From: Lacrimispora algidixylanolytica
GTDB lineage: Bacteria; Bacillota; Clostridia; Lachnospirales; Lachnospiraceae
Length of the DNA: 64,000 nucleotides
Assembly (NCBI RefSeq): GCF_003609635.1
Contig: NZ_MCIA01000001.1
Location: 160,906 to 224,905, forward strand
Reading direction: 5' to 3'
Under the pieces are notes generated by a model. It was not told the DNA's origin and ran no database searches. It worked only from the letters and a program-made list of their open reading frames with translations. Below are positions 63,650-64,000 of this stretch, one piece after another. The position numbers were made by a program, and so were the translations under genes. Within the stretch, counting starts at the first letter, position 1; the number at the start of each line of letters is the position of its first letter.

Positions 63650-64000
63650 CTTGAGGGGAAGTTTTGGTTCAACCATTAAGTATATGGAACGACTCGAATT
63701 AGCGTTATCTCCATTTCCCAGGTATGTAGGACCAGAGAGATAATAAAATATTAGACATTGCTAATTTTACACCGAATTTTATTGTATATCCCCGGTCCAA
63801 GAAAAAGTATTAAATTGTCCTTGTCTTTTCAAGAACAACATACGTGGGAACAGTTAGAATTAATGCAACGGAATATAATCAATCTTTTATATCGTAATAA
63901 CAAAAAAATGAGTAAAGATTACAAAAGAGGCATTCTTAAAAAACAGAAGAATGTCTCTTAGCGGTAACTGTGTTAAATTTCAAAAGGCTGGCAATAGCGG
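63650..64000. other. Right edge: no supported gene; hairpin near the end
   Basis: No reading frame here has both a ribosome binding site and recognisable content. An open stretch at 63758-63961 has neither. A 13-bp hairpin (63925-63937 with 63947-63959, one G-U pair) could be the terminator of a minus-strand gene lying beyond the window. Confidence 0.35.

Noticed and set aside
63758-63961. 67-codon open frame near the right edge
   Set aside because: It has no ribosome binding site or known motif and runs into a 13-bp hairpin; probably not coding, perhaps a decayed gene.

Overview
The window looks like a chromosomal segment of a low-GC, Gram-positive, anaerobic Clostridia member. The nearest guess is a Lachnospiraceae of the Lacrimispora / Clostridium cluster XIVa type. 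This rests on strong AGGAGG-type ribosome binding sites, intrinsic terminators with clean U-tracts, many one- and two-component regulators, cellobiose-type PTS genes, an [FeFe]-hydrogenase maturase (HydE), an EFR1-type ferredoxin, nitroreductase and YitT proteins. I see no rRNA, tRNA or CRISPR array. The species cannot be fixed from sequence reading alone.

Layout. (1) 0.1-8 kb: a metal-ion island between two solitary recombinases (serine type at 99-716, tyrosine type at 6846-7970). It holds a short DtxR-type regulator, a heavy-metal P-type ATPase and CsoR, each with CsoR-type operators, a FeoA protein with a DtxR-like dyad, and mgtA behind an apparent leader peptide and terminator (attenuator). 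(2) 8-14 kb: LysE exporter, DODA-type dioxygenase, ArsR-like regulator plus MFS pump, GNAT, diguanylate cyclase and a GGDEF-like remnant. (3) 14-21.4 kb: a beta-glucoside PTS operon (IIC, small membrane protein, IIA, IIB, AEC transporter, small protein), a divergent 6-phospho-beta-glucosidase and a PRD/EIIB/EIIA regulator. (4) 21.7-30.3 kb: lipoprotein plus two-component system with an OmpR-type direct-repeat promoter, nitroreductase and EFR1, a protein with an internal duplication, YitT, HydE and a NUDIX hydrolase. (5) 30.3-36.7 kb: MerR with a divergent heterodimeric ABC exporter; an EamA transporter with a divergent MarR. (6) 36.7-43.7 kb: a probable GABA / amino-acid catabolic cluster (class III aminotransferase, iron alcohol dehydrogenase, polar amino-acid ABC importer, cytidylate-kinase-like protein) divergent from a PucR-type regulator. 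(7) 43.7-47.2 kb: phosphoesterase, DUF1266-like protein, Asp/Glu racemase and an amino-acid permease remnant. (8) 47.2-55.1 kb: AraC regulator divergent from two YbtPQ/IrtAB-like ABC half-transporters and a complete ECF transporter (T, fused A-A, MptD-type S). This is the best candidate for an undescribed uptake system, and no biosynthetic genes are present. (9) 55.2-63.7 kb: a deleted AraC pseudogene, MerR with divergent GNAT and hydrolase, MFS with divergent TetR, flavin reductase and TetR, a DUF6790-like membrane protein and a class C beta-lactamase-like serine hydrolase.

A recurring theme is the divergent regulator/target pair whose operator can be read directly. Two MerR-type promoters have the diagnostic 19-bp spacer with a dyad inside it. 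Other examples are three TetR-like boxes, an ArsR-like dyad between -35 and -10, a MarR dyad with a probably leaderless marR mRNA, and tandem OmpR-type heptamers. The most unusual signals are the mgtA leader ORF and terminator, the orphan AraC/ABC/ECF import locus, the in-frame amber stop and extension of the NUDIX gene, and the AraC pseudogene whose junction reads meaningfully in two frames.
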